Source: Notamacropus eugenii
Taxonomy: Eukaryota; Chordata; Mammalia; Diprotodontia; Macropodidae
Assembly: GCF_028372415.1 (NCBI RefSeq)
Contig: NC_092879.1
Span: 98,314,857 to 98,378,856 of the forward strand
Direction of reading: 5' to 3'
DNA: 64,000 nucleotides
In this document: one piece after another, positions 31,960 through 43,299 of the stretch
How the letters are laid out: every line of letters begins with the position of its first letter
Numbering within the stretch: position 1 is the first letter of the stretch
Program-made: the position numbers and the translations under genes
The notes under the pieces: model-generated
Told to the model about the DNA's origin: nothing
Databases searched by the model: none
The model's input: the letters and a program-made list of their open reading frames with translations, nothing else

Positions 31960-32300
31960 CTGTGAAACAATGGGCTGAGGGTCCTCACAGGCTCCCCTCA
32001 GCCTGCCTCAGTGGGCCTGACCGCCGCTCAACTTACTGCCACATTCCGGGAGGCCGGACTGGATTCCGGTGGAACTTACGCATCACACACACGTTTTACA
32101 CACACACTTAAAACGTCTGCCCCACCCCCCAGCCCGCCTTAAGCGTGGAAGATCCCCCCAAGAGAGTCAGGTGTGAACAGCCATGACGTCAGCCGTCTCA
32201 CTTTCCCGCGTGGCGCCTGCCACGCGCAGTTGGTCGAGACGAGACCAGAATCTACTTTCTGTCACTCTAGGTTATGCTGCCTTATGCCTTCCTGAAAGGC
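31960..32300 (+). promoter_or_regulatory. CpG-rich promoter-like patch with CRE and E2F-type sites
   Basis: About 19 CpGs are packed into roughly 270 bp, while the flanks have almost none. It holds a consensus CRE, TGACGTCA, at 32184-32191. An E2F-type TTTCCCGC lies at 32202-32209. A perfect 8-bp inverted repeat lies at 32207-32214 and 32219-32226. This resembles a small CpG-island promoter or its relic. Direction and target gene are unknown; the overlapping 32183-32500 frame runs into a SINE and is not credible as coding. Confidence 0.45.
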
Positions 32301-32334
32301 GAAGGCCTTCATTTTCCCAGTGCATCGCATTGGT

Positions 32335-32555
32335 TGTGGTTCAGCCCTGTCCAACTCTCCGTGACCCCATCTGGGGTTTCCTGGGCAAAGATACCGGAGT
32401 GGTTTGCTGTTTCCTACTGGAGCTCATTTTACAGATGAGGAAACTGAGGCAAAAGAGGTTAAGTGACTTGCCCAGGATCACACAGCTAGCAAGTGTTTGA
32501 GGCAGGATTTGAACTCAAGATGACTGTGTGCACTATGGTGCCACCTAGCTAATAG
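32335..32555 (-). mobile_element. Marsupial SINE with RTE-like tail, antisense
   Basis: 'ctgtccaactctccgtgacc' at the low-coordinate end is the RTE-like tail. 'acagatgaggaaactgaggc', 'agtgacttgcccaggatcac' and 'gatttgaactcaag' follow. The tRNA-like head lies at the high-coordinate end. Confidence 0.85.
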
Positions 32556-32825
32556 AAGGACACAGTATAGTGTTTAGTAAATGTTGCCTCTCATCCAGCT
32601 CTGTGTGCCAGGAAGTGTCCTGACTTGTCTGGGCCTCAGTTTCCTCATCTGTGAAATTGGGTGATTAGATAGTTAGCTCCTGGTGTGTTTTCTGACTCTT
32701 GAAGTTTAAGTGCTAGTTTGCCATGTATCAAATCACTCTGCAAGATAATTGCTTACGCGTATCCACAACACTGGGTCCAGTTTCTTAATACCAAAATGGA
32801 ATTGTTTTCATCGTACTGTGTGGTA

Positions 32826-33020
32826 CAGTGTTCAGAGAGCCCTGACCTTGAAATCAGGAAAATCTCAGTTCAGAACCCTGCATCTAACACTCCCTAGCTG
32901 TGTGACCCTGGCAACACCATCTGAACCTCAGTGTCATCACCTAGAAAATGAGGATAATACTGGCACCTACCTCCCAGAGACACTCTAAGGGGCATGAGAT
33001 ACCTCTCAAAACATTCTGCC
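32826..33020 (+). mobile_element. MIR-like SINE
   Basis: 'tggaaatcagg'-type head (ttgaaatcaggaaaatctca), 'ctagctgtgtgaccctggc' and 'aaaatgaggataatactggc'. Orthologous copies in other units are at about 57005-57200 and 63715-63860, so it predates the duplications. Confidence 0.75.
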
Positions 33021-34407
33021 AATCTAAAATCGCTATAGGAGTACCAACTAGTTCTACTACATCAACTTGGTACCTCTGATCAAAATCTCTGTTTGAACAT
33101 CCATTTCCCATACTGGACATGGTCCAAGAGGTTCGCAAAATGTCTGCTAGAGAAGAGGCATTCTCAGAGGAGATGGTGCTTCACCCTCTGAGGTGCCAAA
33201 CCCAGCAGAGAAGAGGCACAGATGAGAACAAGTATGTGACTGCAATTTGACTTAAAAAACAGCAAAACTCAGAGACCAGAACCTACAGGCACGTCATTTG
33301 AGGGTTGTCTGTCACCTAATTCCAAAAAGAAATTCCTTCTTTCCAGGCCAGTGAGGAGGTCCCATTTGGTTTCCAAGTTTCTGCAGGAAGCATCTCTGGG
33401 TGACCAGTGTGATTGGCATTCAATTTGTTTCAATAAACAGACATTGTGGTATCCATGTGTAGGTTCTGGTCTCGCCTGACATTTAAAGTGGATGGTTGGT
33501 TGACAGGTAATATTTAGGGGTCCAACTTCACGAGGAAAATAAGGTAACCCAAAGAGGTTTCTAGTGAGGATATAAATGAGCTCTAACGGCAATTCCCAAA
33601 GAAGGTTTCATACTCTTCTGAGCAAGAACAAGCCTTGAAATGTGTAGATGGGAGCCAGTCACCCTGTGTGAACCATTTCAGGCCTGTTTAGGGCATGGAC
33701 AAGATGAGCAATGTTCCTCAAAAGCCAAGCCTGTTGCTCATCAGCAGGGCTCACGCATGCCCTTGGCATTCATTCATGTCCTCTTTCATACTTTTGTTTA
33801 CTTGTCCATCATGACTCGTTTCCCTTAGTTCTTTGAGGGGAGAAGGGGAAGCAGCAGGTTGTGTAAGATGGTTCTTAGGGCCCTTCTAGTTCTAAGTCAA
33901 AGATTCGAAGTCAGAAGTCTTACACATCTTTTGTGTTGGCAGCCCCTTGGGCAGAGAAGTCTATGGACCCCTCCTCAGAATACAACTTTTCAATTATTAG
34001 ATTTTATTGGGCTTATGGAACCCACCCAAGTCTTAAGCCAGAAAGCTCCTTTCCATGATAACAGGAGACAAGGAGCCACACAGCTTGGGCTGCTCTGTAC
34101 AATGAGGATCTATTAACCAGGAGTAAATTTTATTCAGAAGCAGGGACCAGAATCCCAGATACAAAAGCTCCAACTGCCTCTTCTTCCTGCTGTGGCCATA
34201 GATGGATAAAAGGCCCACAAGTCTGAGCCATGGAAGGAAAAGTCCCCCAGCCAAACTGTCCAAAATAAGGGTCCCATAAGAAAAGTTCTTGGAAAACAAA
34301 GGGTTGTGACTCTTTCAGGTTATCACTGCTTTAGACCTACAATCCCTTTCCATCTTTCTCTAGCAACTTTGATCTGAAAATCAAATGATTGATGGAAAAA
34401 AGCTAAA

Positions 34408-34409
<2 letters not shown>

Positions 34410-34457
<48 letters not shown>

Positions 34458-34503
34458 CAGAGAGACAGAGAGAGACAGACAGAGAGAGACAGAGAGAGAG
34501 AGA
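34410..34503. repeat. (TG)n then GA/CA-rich microsatellite
   Basis: About 16 TG units followed by 'gagagagacagagagacag' type repeats. The equivalent microsatellites in the other units are at 40796-40841, 50422-50512 and 58592-58638, each different in length. Confidence 0.95.
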
Positions 34504-35891
34504 CAATCTCTCTGTATTCTTACAGACAATCTATTATCCCATCCTCAAGAGTTCTGTTTGAATTTTAGATTTTCAAAGGGGACAGTTGCAAAGGAATAAA
34601 AATCTACTTAGAGACAGCAAGAGCATTGTCATGGCTGCTGCCATACCAGATACATATAGATTTCATTTCTTTCAGATCCTTTTGAGAGCTAAGATACCCT
34701 ACCAGTAATTCATGCTGAGAGCATGCAGAAGAATGATTCTCCATTCCAATGATACTACAGCCAGGCTGATCTTACTTCATTTTCACCTGGAAACTTGTTC
34801 CAACTTTGGGAAGAGAAGTCAGTGATGTCTGCAGCTCTCTTACTAAAGGTGAGCTTGCCCTGAGAATCTCAGGCTGGCATCAATCATTGCAATCTAAAGA
34901 CAGAGCTAATAGAAAGGATGGACAATGGAGCAATAGAACATCTGGGTTCTAGTCCCAGCTGCACCATGGTTGGGGTCTATATTCCAATGGGTCGTAAGTG
35001 TCCTATGGTCCTCATTGAGTCATTATGAGCATCATATGGGGCATAAGAGATGGGAAAGCTGTTTCTGGAGTGAAGCACTCTATTACCCTCTAAAACACAT
35101 ACACCCCACATATACGCGTATACACACTTGGACACACATATAAACAGACACATACACACTTAGGTAGCAGACTCTAACATGTCATTTGGACACCCAGAGT
35201 TTTATCTCATAGTGAGGGGATCACAGCAGCCAAGGGCAGGGTGTTGATACATAACATCATAACTTACTGCTGCAGGCCAAGGCCTCGACATTGTCTTCTG
35301 TCTCTGACTGGGAATTTCAAGGACAGAATTCTGCTCTTTTATCAACAAGATGTTACATGGCATTTCAAAATGACTCCTTGTTCTCAGTCATGGAACAAAA
35401 GGTAGCTTGTTGGGGATCCCTAGGTTCTCCTGCTTCCAAGTGCTTATCTCTTTACTGTTTCTTTCTTCTCCCTTCACCAGTGGAAGAAAACATACGGATC
35501 TTATGTGTCCATCCCTGTATTATTCCTAGGGATTCTTCCATTGCCCCCCATGGCCAATTGGTAACAGCATTCCATTATCTGTATTCAATACTAGAGAAAA
35601 GAAGGTGCTATTAACAAGGAAACACCAATGTCCCTGGCTTTCTGGCATTCTTTCTGAGGGTCACTAGGAACTTGGTGCCAATGAAAGGCAGGGAGCTGAG
35701 CCCAAAAGTGTCCCAGGCCCAGCAGTCTCAGTTAGGACACTACACCAATGAGGAAAATACCAGGAAGAATGTGCTAAGGTGAAGAAGGGATGCAGAGTGC
35801 TGCAGAGAGACTTTCAGGAGGGGAGAACAGGCTCAGATTAGAGGGAATCAGAGAAAAGTTCTTGAAGGTGACCCCTCAGCTGGTCCTAAAA

Positions 35892-35905
35892 GGAAGGGAA
35901 ATTTT
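35892..35905. repeat. L1 target-site duplication, unit I left
   Basis: 'ggaagggaaatttt', paired with 'agaagggagatttt' at 39223-39236 (two differences). Confidence 0.8.
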
Positions 35906-37478
35906 CTTTTTGTCTTTTTAAAATTTATTTATCATTATTTTTATATTTTAAGTTCTTGAGTTATCCTTCCTTCTGTGTATCAGTTCTTTCTCTGCAGGTG
36001 GATCATATCTTCCTTCATCTGTCCTTTATGGCTGATTTGAATATAGATGATTCTCAGAAGAGCTGTGTCATTCGCAGTTATTCTTTGAACACAATTGCTG
36101 TTCTGTAGACAATGTTCTTTTATTTATGCTTCTTTGACTTTGCATTATCTCATGTGAGTCTCTCCATGATCTTCTAAAATCAGCCTGTTCCTCGTTCCTA
36201 ACAGCATGGTAGCATTCCATCACAACAATACCCCACAACTTGCTTAGCAATTCCCTCCGTGACAGGCATCCCTTCACTTTCCAGCTCTTTGCCACCAGAA
36301 AGAGAGTTGCTATAAACGTTTCAGAACATTGAAGTTCTCTTCCTATTTCCCTGATCGCCTTGGTGTTGCTGGGTCTGAGGGTGTACACATTCCTGTGATA
36401 ATTGGGGCCTCATTCCAGATTGTTCTCCCAAGTGGTGAGATCAGGTCAGTTTCACCAACAGTTTTTTAGGGTCCCAATGTCTCCACATCCCCTCCAACAT
36501 TCATCATTTTTCCCTTGTATCCTTTTAGCCAGCCTGATAGATATGAGATGGTGCCTTAGAGTTGTTTTAATTTGCATTTCTCTAGAGCATTTTTAATATG
36601 ACTCTAGATAGCTTTGATTTCTTCACCCAAAACCTACCTATTCCTATTCTTTGGCTATTTATCAATTGGGGAATGATTCATATTCCTACAAATTTGACAA
36701 AGTTCCCTATATATTAGACATGTGAGACCTTTATCCAAGGAACTTTCTATCAAAAATTTCCCCCATTCACTGCTCTCCTTCTAATCTTGGCTTCTACTGA
36801 TTCTATTTGTACAACCCATTTTTAATTTCATATAATCAGCTTTGTCCATTTGATGTCTTTCAATGCTCTCTACTCTTGGTTCATAAATTTTTCTCCTACC
36901 TACACATGTGGTAGTTAATATGTTATGGTTCTCTTAATTTACTTATGATCTCTGCCTTTACGTCTAGGTCATGTATCCATTTTGACCTTATGTTGGTAAA
37001 TGTTGGAAAATATCAGCCCATAATCCCTACACCTAGCTTCTGCCAGACTGTTCCCTAGTTTTCCCAACAATTTTTATCACACACAGAATTCTTATGCCCC
37101 AAGCTTAAATCTTTACATTTGTCAAGCCCAAGATTACTCCAACCATTTGCCCCTGTGTGTGGTATGTCTGTTGTCTTCCACTGCTCTGCCTTTCTGTGTC
37201 TTAACCAACACCAGGTGGTTTTGATAATTCCTGCCCTCTTCTATACTTTAAGACCTGACACTGCTAGACCTCCTTCCTTCACATTTTTTTCATTACTTCT
37301 TGTGGTAGTCTCGAGCTTTTGCTCTTTCAAATGAATTTTGTTATTATGTTTTCTAATTCAATAAAATTTTTTTTTCTTTTAAGTAGAAGAGTGGATCAGT
37401 AGAACAGATTGGGAGCACCAAAGCACAGCCTTCTCATGCTCTAAATATTCTCATGTGACCATTCTGGAAGTGCCAGGA

Positions 37479-37691
37479 TCACTGTTGTGGTTCTGGTTCG
37501 GCATTGGCCATTCTGCTTCCTTGAATTTCTTTTTCTTTCCTTATTTCTCCTGCTATCATTTCTAATATAATAGTGAACAACACAGGTGACAGTGGGCATC
37601 CTTGTTTCACACCTGATCTGGGGAAGGCTTCTAACTGATCTCTGTCATGTAGAATGTTTGCTGCTGGTGTTACATAGATGCTTCTTGTCAT
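37479..37691 (-). pseudogene. L1 ORF2p reverse transcriptase fragment, unit I
   Basis: 70 residues with the RT motif 'GVKQGCPLSPVLF' and 'GEIRKEKEIQG'. The frame leaves L1 sequence just before where the catalytic aspartates should be and enters the inserted flank segment. The same truncation is seen at 53764-54081, so it predates the split of units I and III. Confidence 0.85.
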
Positions 37692-38004
37692 TTGAAGAAA
37701 AATCCCATTTTTAGCTGTGATTTCAGTTGTTTTTTGATAGGAATGAGCATTGTATTCTGTGACAAGCCTTTTCTGCCTCTGTTGATCTAATCATATGATT
37801 TTCATTATTTTTGTTATTGATATAATCAATATTTTGTCAAGCCATCTTCACATTCCTGGTATAAATCCCACTTGGTCATTATGTGTAATCTTTGTGATAC
37901 ATTGCTTTCATCTCCTAGCTAATATTTCATTTCAGATTTTTGCATCCATATTCATTAATGAAAGTAGTTTATAATTTTCTTTCTCTGATTTTTACCCTTC
38001 TGCT

Positions 38005-38298
38005 TTAGGTATTGGCACGATATTGTTTCATGAGAGGAATTTGGTAGGACTCCTTCTTGCTTATTATTCCAAATAAGTTATATAATATTGGAATTAGTTG
38101 ATCTTTAAATGTTTGGTAGTATTCACTTGTAAATCCTTCTGGCCCTGATGTTTTATTCTTAAGCTTACTTATTGCCTGTTCTATTTCTTTTTCTAAAATA
38201 AATTTATTTATATATTCTTTTTCCTCTTCTGTTAATCTAGTCAGTTTATGTTTTTGTAAGTATTCTTCCATTAAATTTATTGGCATATAATTGGGCAT
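38005..38298 (-). pseudogene. L1 ORF2p pre-RT/RT N-terminal fragment, unit I
   Basis: 97 residues: '[20 protein letters not shown]' then '[20 protein letters not shown]', the conserved entry into L1 RT. It is the upstream neighbour of the 37479-37691 fragment in a different frame, so the element is frameshifted. Confidence 0.85.
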
Positions 38299-39222
38299 CC
38301 TAATGGATTTGATTTCTTCATGTGTGGTATATTCAAATTCACCTTTTCATTTTTCACACTACTGATTTGGCCTTGTTTTCTCTTTCTCAAAGTTAGATTA
38401 ACCAATGACTTATCTATTTTACTATTATTTCATAAAATCAAGTGCTAGTTCCATTTGTTGATTCAATGGTTTTCTTACATTCAGTTTCATTAATCTCACT
38501 TTGAATTTTTAGGATTTTTAATTTGATGCTTAATCAGGGATTTTCATTGTGTTCTATTGCTAGTTTTTTAACATTTCATATTCTCTTCATTAATCTTCTC
38601 TTTCTGTGTTTTATTGATGTAATCATTGAGAGATATACATTTTTCTCTGCATATTACTTTTTGCTGCATCCCATAGATCTTCCTGTGTTGGCTCATTTTT
38701 TACATTCTTCACAGTACAATTATTTCTTGTTTCTCTCACTTGATCTTCAACCTACTCATTCTTTATTTAGCTTGCAATTAATTTTCAATCTGTATTTCCA
38801 TACTTCCTTATTAAGTGTAATTTTCATTCCCTTATGGTAAGGAAAGAATGCATTGAATATTTCTGCTTTTCTGCATTTAACTACCACGTTTTAATTCCCT
38901 AACATGGGCCAATTTTCGTAAAGATATTATGTACAGCTGAAAAAAGCTGTATTCCTTTTTATTCCCATTCACTTCCCTCAATCTGTGATATCTTCTTTAC
39001 CTAAGATCCCATTCCTGTCCTCGACTTGTTTCTTATTCATTTTTTTGGTTAGATTTATCTGGTTCTGAGAGGGGAAGGTTAAGGTCTCCCACTCTTAGAG
39101 TTTTGCTGTCTGTTTCCACCTGCAGTGTATTTAGCTTTTCCTTTGAAAATGTGGATGCTATAGCACTTGTTCCATATAGGTTTACTATTGATAGTACTTC
39201 TTTACCTATGGTACCGTTTAAC

Positions 39223-39236
39223 AGAAGGGAGATTTT
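39223..39236. repeat. L1 target-site duplication, unit I right
   Basis: 'agaagggagatttt', partner of 35892-35905. Confidence 0.8.
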
Positions 39237-39239
39237 AGC

Positions 39240-39700
39240 AGGTGGTGATGAGGTAGTTATGTATTCTCGTCCTGGAGGACAAAGAGACTACACAAATGCA
39301 CTAAAGAGGAGTTGAGGGAAGGGAATAGCAGGGAGTCAGGTGGTAGCAGGACAGCTTGGGTACAGTTGGTGGAGAGCCTTCAACGCCTGGCTGAGGAAAT
39401 TGGCTCACCAGCCTATCAGGTTGAAATTGGTGTTTGAGCAGAAGAGAGGATTGGTCACAGAGGTGAGGAAGGAGTGTTACTATCTCCATGACTATTGGGA
39501 AAGGTTGAGTTGCAGAGGGCAGGCCCTCTAGTCTTAGAGTCCAAATCAGGAGGCTTTTGGGATGGCCCAGAAGACACGTGGTCAGCATCTGGGTGAGAGG
39601 AGTGGCCATGAGGATGGATAAATTGCGTTGACCAAATACTATTGTGATGCCAAGAGGTAACGGATGATAATTATAGGGCAAGATCCTCCAAGAGGTTCCC
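39240..39700 (-). mobile_element. L2 fragment, antisense (unit II)
   Basis: 'ggtggagagccttcaacgcc', 'tgtttgagcagaagagagg' and 'accaaatactattgtg'. Equivalent copies at 48835, 55547 and 62253 open each following unit. Confidence 0.65.
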
Positions 39701-39739
39701 ATTCCTCCTATCTTTTGACTGTCTCATAACTTTTGTCTC

Positions 39740-39812
39740 TGAAGCAGTCAAGGAAGAAGGGTGTCTGGTGGAACAATTCTGTAAAGCCTGGAGACCCAGG
39801 GGAGAGTGAGCC
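39740..39812 (+). other. Exon-like conserved segment (unit II copy)
   Basis: After a pyrimidine-rich run ending in 'ctgaag', the plus strand reads EAVKEEGCLVEQFCKAWRP and stops at TGA. Copies at 49366-49451, 56076-56165 and 62802-62884 keep the same frame; this copy has a 9-bp in-frame deletion and the 56 kb copy loses the stop. Similarity continues equally into the flanks, so selection on coding is not demonstrated. I do not recognise a protein. Confidence 0.25.
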
Positions 39813-40039
39813 ATGGCTTGTGGGGCAGAGAGGTCAGTGCCTTCAGGACAGTGAAGGAAGAGGATGAGAGGGCCAAAATTTCTTGCTTACCAGAGTACTG
39901 GGAAATAGGAGAAGTATGAAATGGCTGGAGTAGAAGACTGGGACCTGATTATAATGCTGACAATCCTGCACCATGCAGCCTGGGCCACTGGATCCCCTCA
40001 ACCTACGACTATTGCGAAAAGCACAAGATTCTCCCTCCC

Positions 40040-40330
40040 CAGCTCCAGACACTTTCACTGGCTGCTTCCCCTACCCGGGATGCTCTCCCTTGTTCCCCTC
40101 TGCCTCCTCCTTTCCTGGGTTCCTTCCAGTCACCACTAATACCCACCTCCTGAGAGAAGCCTTACTGGGCCCCCTCAAAGCCCCTACATTCCTTCTGAGA
40201 TTTTCCCTAATTTCTCCTGGCCTTGTTCTGTTTGTAGAGAGTTGTCTCATCTTTTCTTCCCCACAAGCTTGCAAGCTCCTTGAGAGCAGATGTTTTTGTA
40301 GCCTCTATGTCCCCTTTCTACATGGCAAGA
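40040..40330 (+). mobile_element. L2 3' end, sense (unit II)
   Basis: 'cccgggatgctctcccttg', 'cccacctcctgagagaagcc' and 'aagcttgcaagctccttgag' are L2 3' landmarks. The terminal part is missing, unlike the 56 and 63 kb copies. Confidence 0.75.
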
Positions 40331-40795
40331 GATTCCTTAAAAAGGGATGGATTTTACTGAGAAGTGAGAGGGAGGATCCGAGTTCCCGACGCTACAACTG
40401 TCCCAGGATCCTGCTGCCCCTGGCCGATATAAGGCCAGAAATGTGAGTCATGGCAGGTGAAGGCAGTACCCTGGCCAAAGTGCCAGGAATGAAGAATCCC
40501 ACAGGAAAAGACTTGGAGAGATGCAGTGATGTGGCTGCTTGCGGTTGTCACTGACAACTGTTTTCCATCTTCCTCTCGTAACATTTATCTCGAAATCAAA
40601 TGATCTGGTCGCACATTTGTGACCTATATCAGATGGCTTACCGTCTGAGAGAGAGAGAGAATGTAAGGGAGAGAGAGAAACAGAATTTGGAACTCAAAAT
40701 GTAAAAAAAAATTGTTTAAAATTGTTTTCACATGAAATTAAGTAAAAAACAAATATTTTTAAAATATGACATGATTGAGGTAGCAAGGTAGCAGT

Positions 40796-40841
40796 TGTGT
40801 GTGTGTGTGTCTGTGAATGTGCGTGTGTGTGTGTGTGTGTG
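40796..40841. repeat. (TG)n microsatellite, unit II
   Basis: Interrupted TG array, orthologous to those in the other units. Confidence 0.95.
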
Positions 40842-41606
40842 ACATTATGGACAACCCAGCATCCCTTCCTCAAAAGCTCCATTAGATTTTTAGGATCAGG
40901 AGGACAGGAGAATTGAATGGGAGAAGAAATCTACCTGGGGAACAGCAAGGGCATGACTGGAATGCCTACTGAGTCCCAGTGTTGCACACCGGATCCATAT
41001 TTTCTTTTCTTGCAGCTCATTTTAAGATGCGAGATCCTCTGTTCAGTGTTGGGAACAGGATGAAGAATGGTCCCCCCCTCGCTGACACTGTCTGCCCTGC
41101 TGGGCTCACATCATTTTCACTGGAAACTCGTCTCAACTTTTGGGTCAGTCGTGCAGTGACTACAGCTCCCGTATAGAAGGAGATCCCAGCCTGAGACCCT
41201 CAGGCTGGCCTCAGTCATTGCAATCTCAGCAGAGAGCCAGTAGAAGGAGCAAAGGACAGGACATCGGAACACCTGGGTTCTAGTCCCAGCTGCGCCATCT
41301 TTTGGGCACATACTCCAATGGGCTCAAGTGCCCTATGTGCCCAAGTGCACAATGTGGGGTCATTGTGAGCATCAAATGGGGTAAGAGATGGGAAGGCTCT
41401 TTGTAGAGTTAAGCACTGCAGGAAGCCCGCTTGGTATCATCACCATCATCATTAATGGGGGCCATATGTTTATGGGGAACCTGTGACAGTAGCAGGCACA
41501 CATTTGATGCCCAAGAAATTAATCATGTTATCACCAGTGATAGTGATGATGACAGCGTTCGACAGCTGAAATGCTGCTCTGGCTAATTACTTTTAACTCC
41601 TTAAAG

Positions 41607-41805
41607 GGTGTTGTGTTCTTCCTTCCTTCTCAAAGGAAGGACCATGCCATCAGAGAAATGATGACCTGACTTGCCTTTGACTTTGTTTTGAGTGAGGGAG
41701 GGCTGTGCAAGGTCACCAACCTCACTTTCTCCTCCTGATCCATCTGGATCCAGTGACCAGATATTCATCAGGATGACTGGAGATGGCCCAGCATGCAAAC
41801 AGCCC
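41607..41805 (+). mobile_element. Marsupial-type SINE specific to unit II
   Basis: 'ctgacttgcctttgacttt', 'gggctgtgcaaggtcaccaa' and 'ctggagatggcccagcatg'. The flanks carry 'ccttaaag' on both sides. Unit IV has the uninterrupted sequence near 59715-59740 and unit III has this region deleted. Confidence 0.7.
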
Positions 41806-41944
41806 CTTAAAGAGGCCTTCACAGACAGCCTCATTGTTCTAGACCAAGAGATAAGTCTGTTGAATAGTTTTGCTTTGAGACAATAACATGTTTCATGATT
41901 TGAAAGCGTTATTGGAATGAAATATTTGCAAAGAAGAAAATTCT

Positions 41945-42200
41945 TGTTGCTCCATCATTCTAGCTGTGTCTGACTGCTCATGGCTGCATGTGAGGCTTTC
42001 TTGGCAAAGATATTAATGTGATTTGCCATTTCCTTCTCCAGCCTATCTTACAGATGAGGAACGTGAGGGAAACAGGATTAAGTGACTTGCCCAGGGACAA
42101 ACAACTAGTAAGTGTCCAGTGTCTGAACACTTGAATTTGAACTCAGGTCCTCCTGCCTCCAGGGCTGCTGCTCTATCCACTGCATCATCCATCTGCCCTG
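41945..42200 (-). mobile_element. Antisense SINE (unit II)
   Basis: 'ctagctgtgtctgactgctc' tail end, 'tgatttgccatttccttctc', 'agtgacttgcccagggaca' and 'gctgctctatccactgcatc' head. The same insertion is at 50837-51092 and, truncated, at 61010-61138. It is flanked in unit IV by 'gaaatgtc.ggat' copies. Confidence 0.85.
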
Positions 42201-43285
42201 AAATGTCGGGATCATTGTGGGGATTCTGGTTTGGTTGGGGTGTGGAGAATATGGCCTTGTCATTGTACGTTCTGGCTTTGAGAGAAATGCTGCTCATCAT
42301 GCCCTCTAGATGCTTTCCTGTGCTCTTCCCTTTCCCCTCTAAAACACATATCTCCCTCACTGACACATATCACCTGTGCACACATACCCCACAGGAGCAC
42401 ACACACTCTCACACTTAGGCCACACATATTTGCAGGTCATCCCAATCCTCAGTGGAACCTGAGGAAGCACTTTGTGTCTTAGTGGGGGCTCATGGCACCC
42501 AAGGGCAGGGCATTTATATATAAGATAATAACTTCACATTGCGTTTCTCTATCTCTAATTGGGAATTCCAGAATAGAAATCTGCTCTTTTACCATCAAGA
42601 GGCTACAAAGCATTTCAAAATGACTCCTTACTCTCAGTCATGGAGCAAAATGTTGCTTGTTGGGGGTCCCTAGGTCCCGCAGCTCACAAGTGCTTATCTC
42701 TCTATTACGATTTGTTTCTTGTCCCTTGTCCATTGGCAGCTATCTATCAGCCTTCATGGATCTGTCCCTCCTTTATCCCCTGGGGAATTCCTCTAGGAAC
42801 CCCCATGGCCAGTTTCTGGCAGTCTTCTCTTGCCTGGATTCCAGGGTGGTGGAAGCACAGTATCGATGCAAAGAAACACAATTGTGCCTGACCTGGGATT
42901 CTGCTGTGGGATAGCTTGAGGCTTGGTGCCAGGGAAAGGCAAGGAGGTGAGGCCAGAGGTACCCCTGGCTTAGTGGTCTCCTCTTAGCATTTTAGGACCA
43001 TGTGTTCAAACAGCACTGACTCAGAACCCCCTTTGTGGCAGGGCTAGGCACTGTGGGCACTAGACACAGAACTTCCAAAGGAGAGGCCCTGCCCTCAGGG
43101 GGCTCTGCAGAGTTTTGGAGGTCAGTTAGGACACCACACCAATGAGGACAATGCCAGAAAGAGCATGCTAAGGTGAAGGAGGGATGCAGAGTGCTGCAGG
43201 GAGACTTTCAGGAGGGGAGAACAGGCTCAGATTAGAGGGAATCAGAGAAAAGTTCTTGAAGGTGACCCCTCAGCTGGTCCTAAAA
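42201..43285. repeat. Unit segment, near-identical to 51093-52177
   Basis: The constant offset of 8892 bp and very few mismatches mark a recent duplicate of the unit III segment. Unit I (35280-35890) and unit IV (61490-62235) are more diverged. No gene is supported. Confidence 0.85.
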
Positions 43286-43299
43286 GGAAGGGAAATTTT
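43286..43299. repeat. L1 target-site duplication, unit II left
   Basis: 'ggaagggaaatttt', paired with 'gaaagggatatttt' at 48819-48832. Confidence 0.75.

Larger units (their letters stand above)
32560..39222. repeat. Tandem-array unit I (partial at its left edge)
   Basis: First recognisable unit of a diverged tandem array. 32585-33140 matches 56720-57300 and 63440-64000. 33640-34410 matches about 57780-58590. 34640-35160 matches the 58890-59285 region, then skips to that at 61280. 35280-35890 matches 61490-62235. It ends with an antisense L1. No coding gene is supported in it. Confidence 0.75.
35906..39222 (-). mobile_element. Antisense L1 in unit I
   Basis: The 3' end lies at the low coordinate (T-rich 35906-35950). 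Minus-strand frames in order are: EN remnant near 39060-39110 ('GDLNLPLSEPDKSN' type); RT leader 38005-38298 ('[20 protein letters not shown]'); RT core 37479-37691 ('SGVKQGCPLSPVLF'); and ORF2 C-terminus 36068-36388. The RT active-site part is missing: at about 37385-37500 the L1 is replaced by a piece of unit flank. It is flanked by a 14-bp near-perfect duplication. Confidence 0.88.

Noticed and set aside
35470..35575. Exon-like segment with 'caccag' acceptor and 'ttg|gta' donor (also 61690-61774)
   Set aside because: Copies in units II and III carry indels that change the frame and lose the donor. No conserved reading frame.
36402..36596. Identical 64-residue frame found three times (36402, 43797, 52689)
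   Set aside because: It is the antisense of the same L1 ORF2 C-terminal region in units I-III. Identity reflects recent duplication, not selection.
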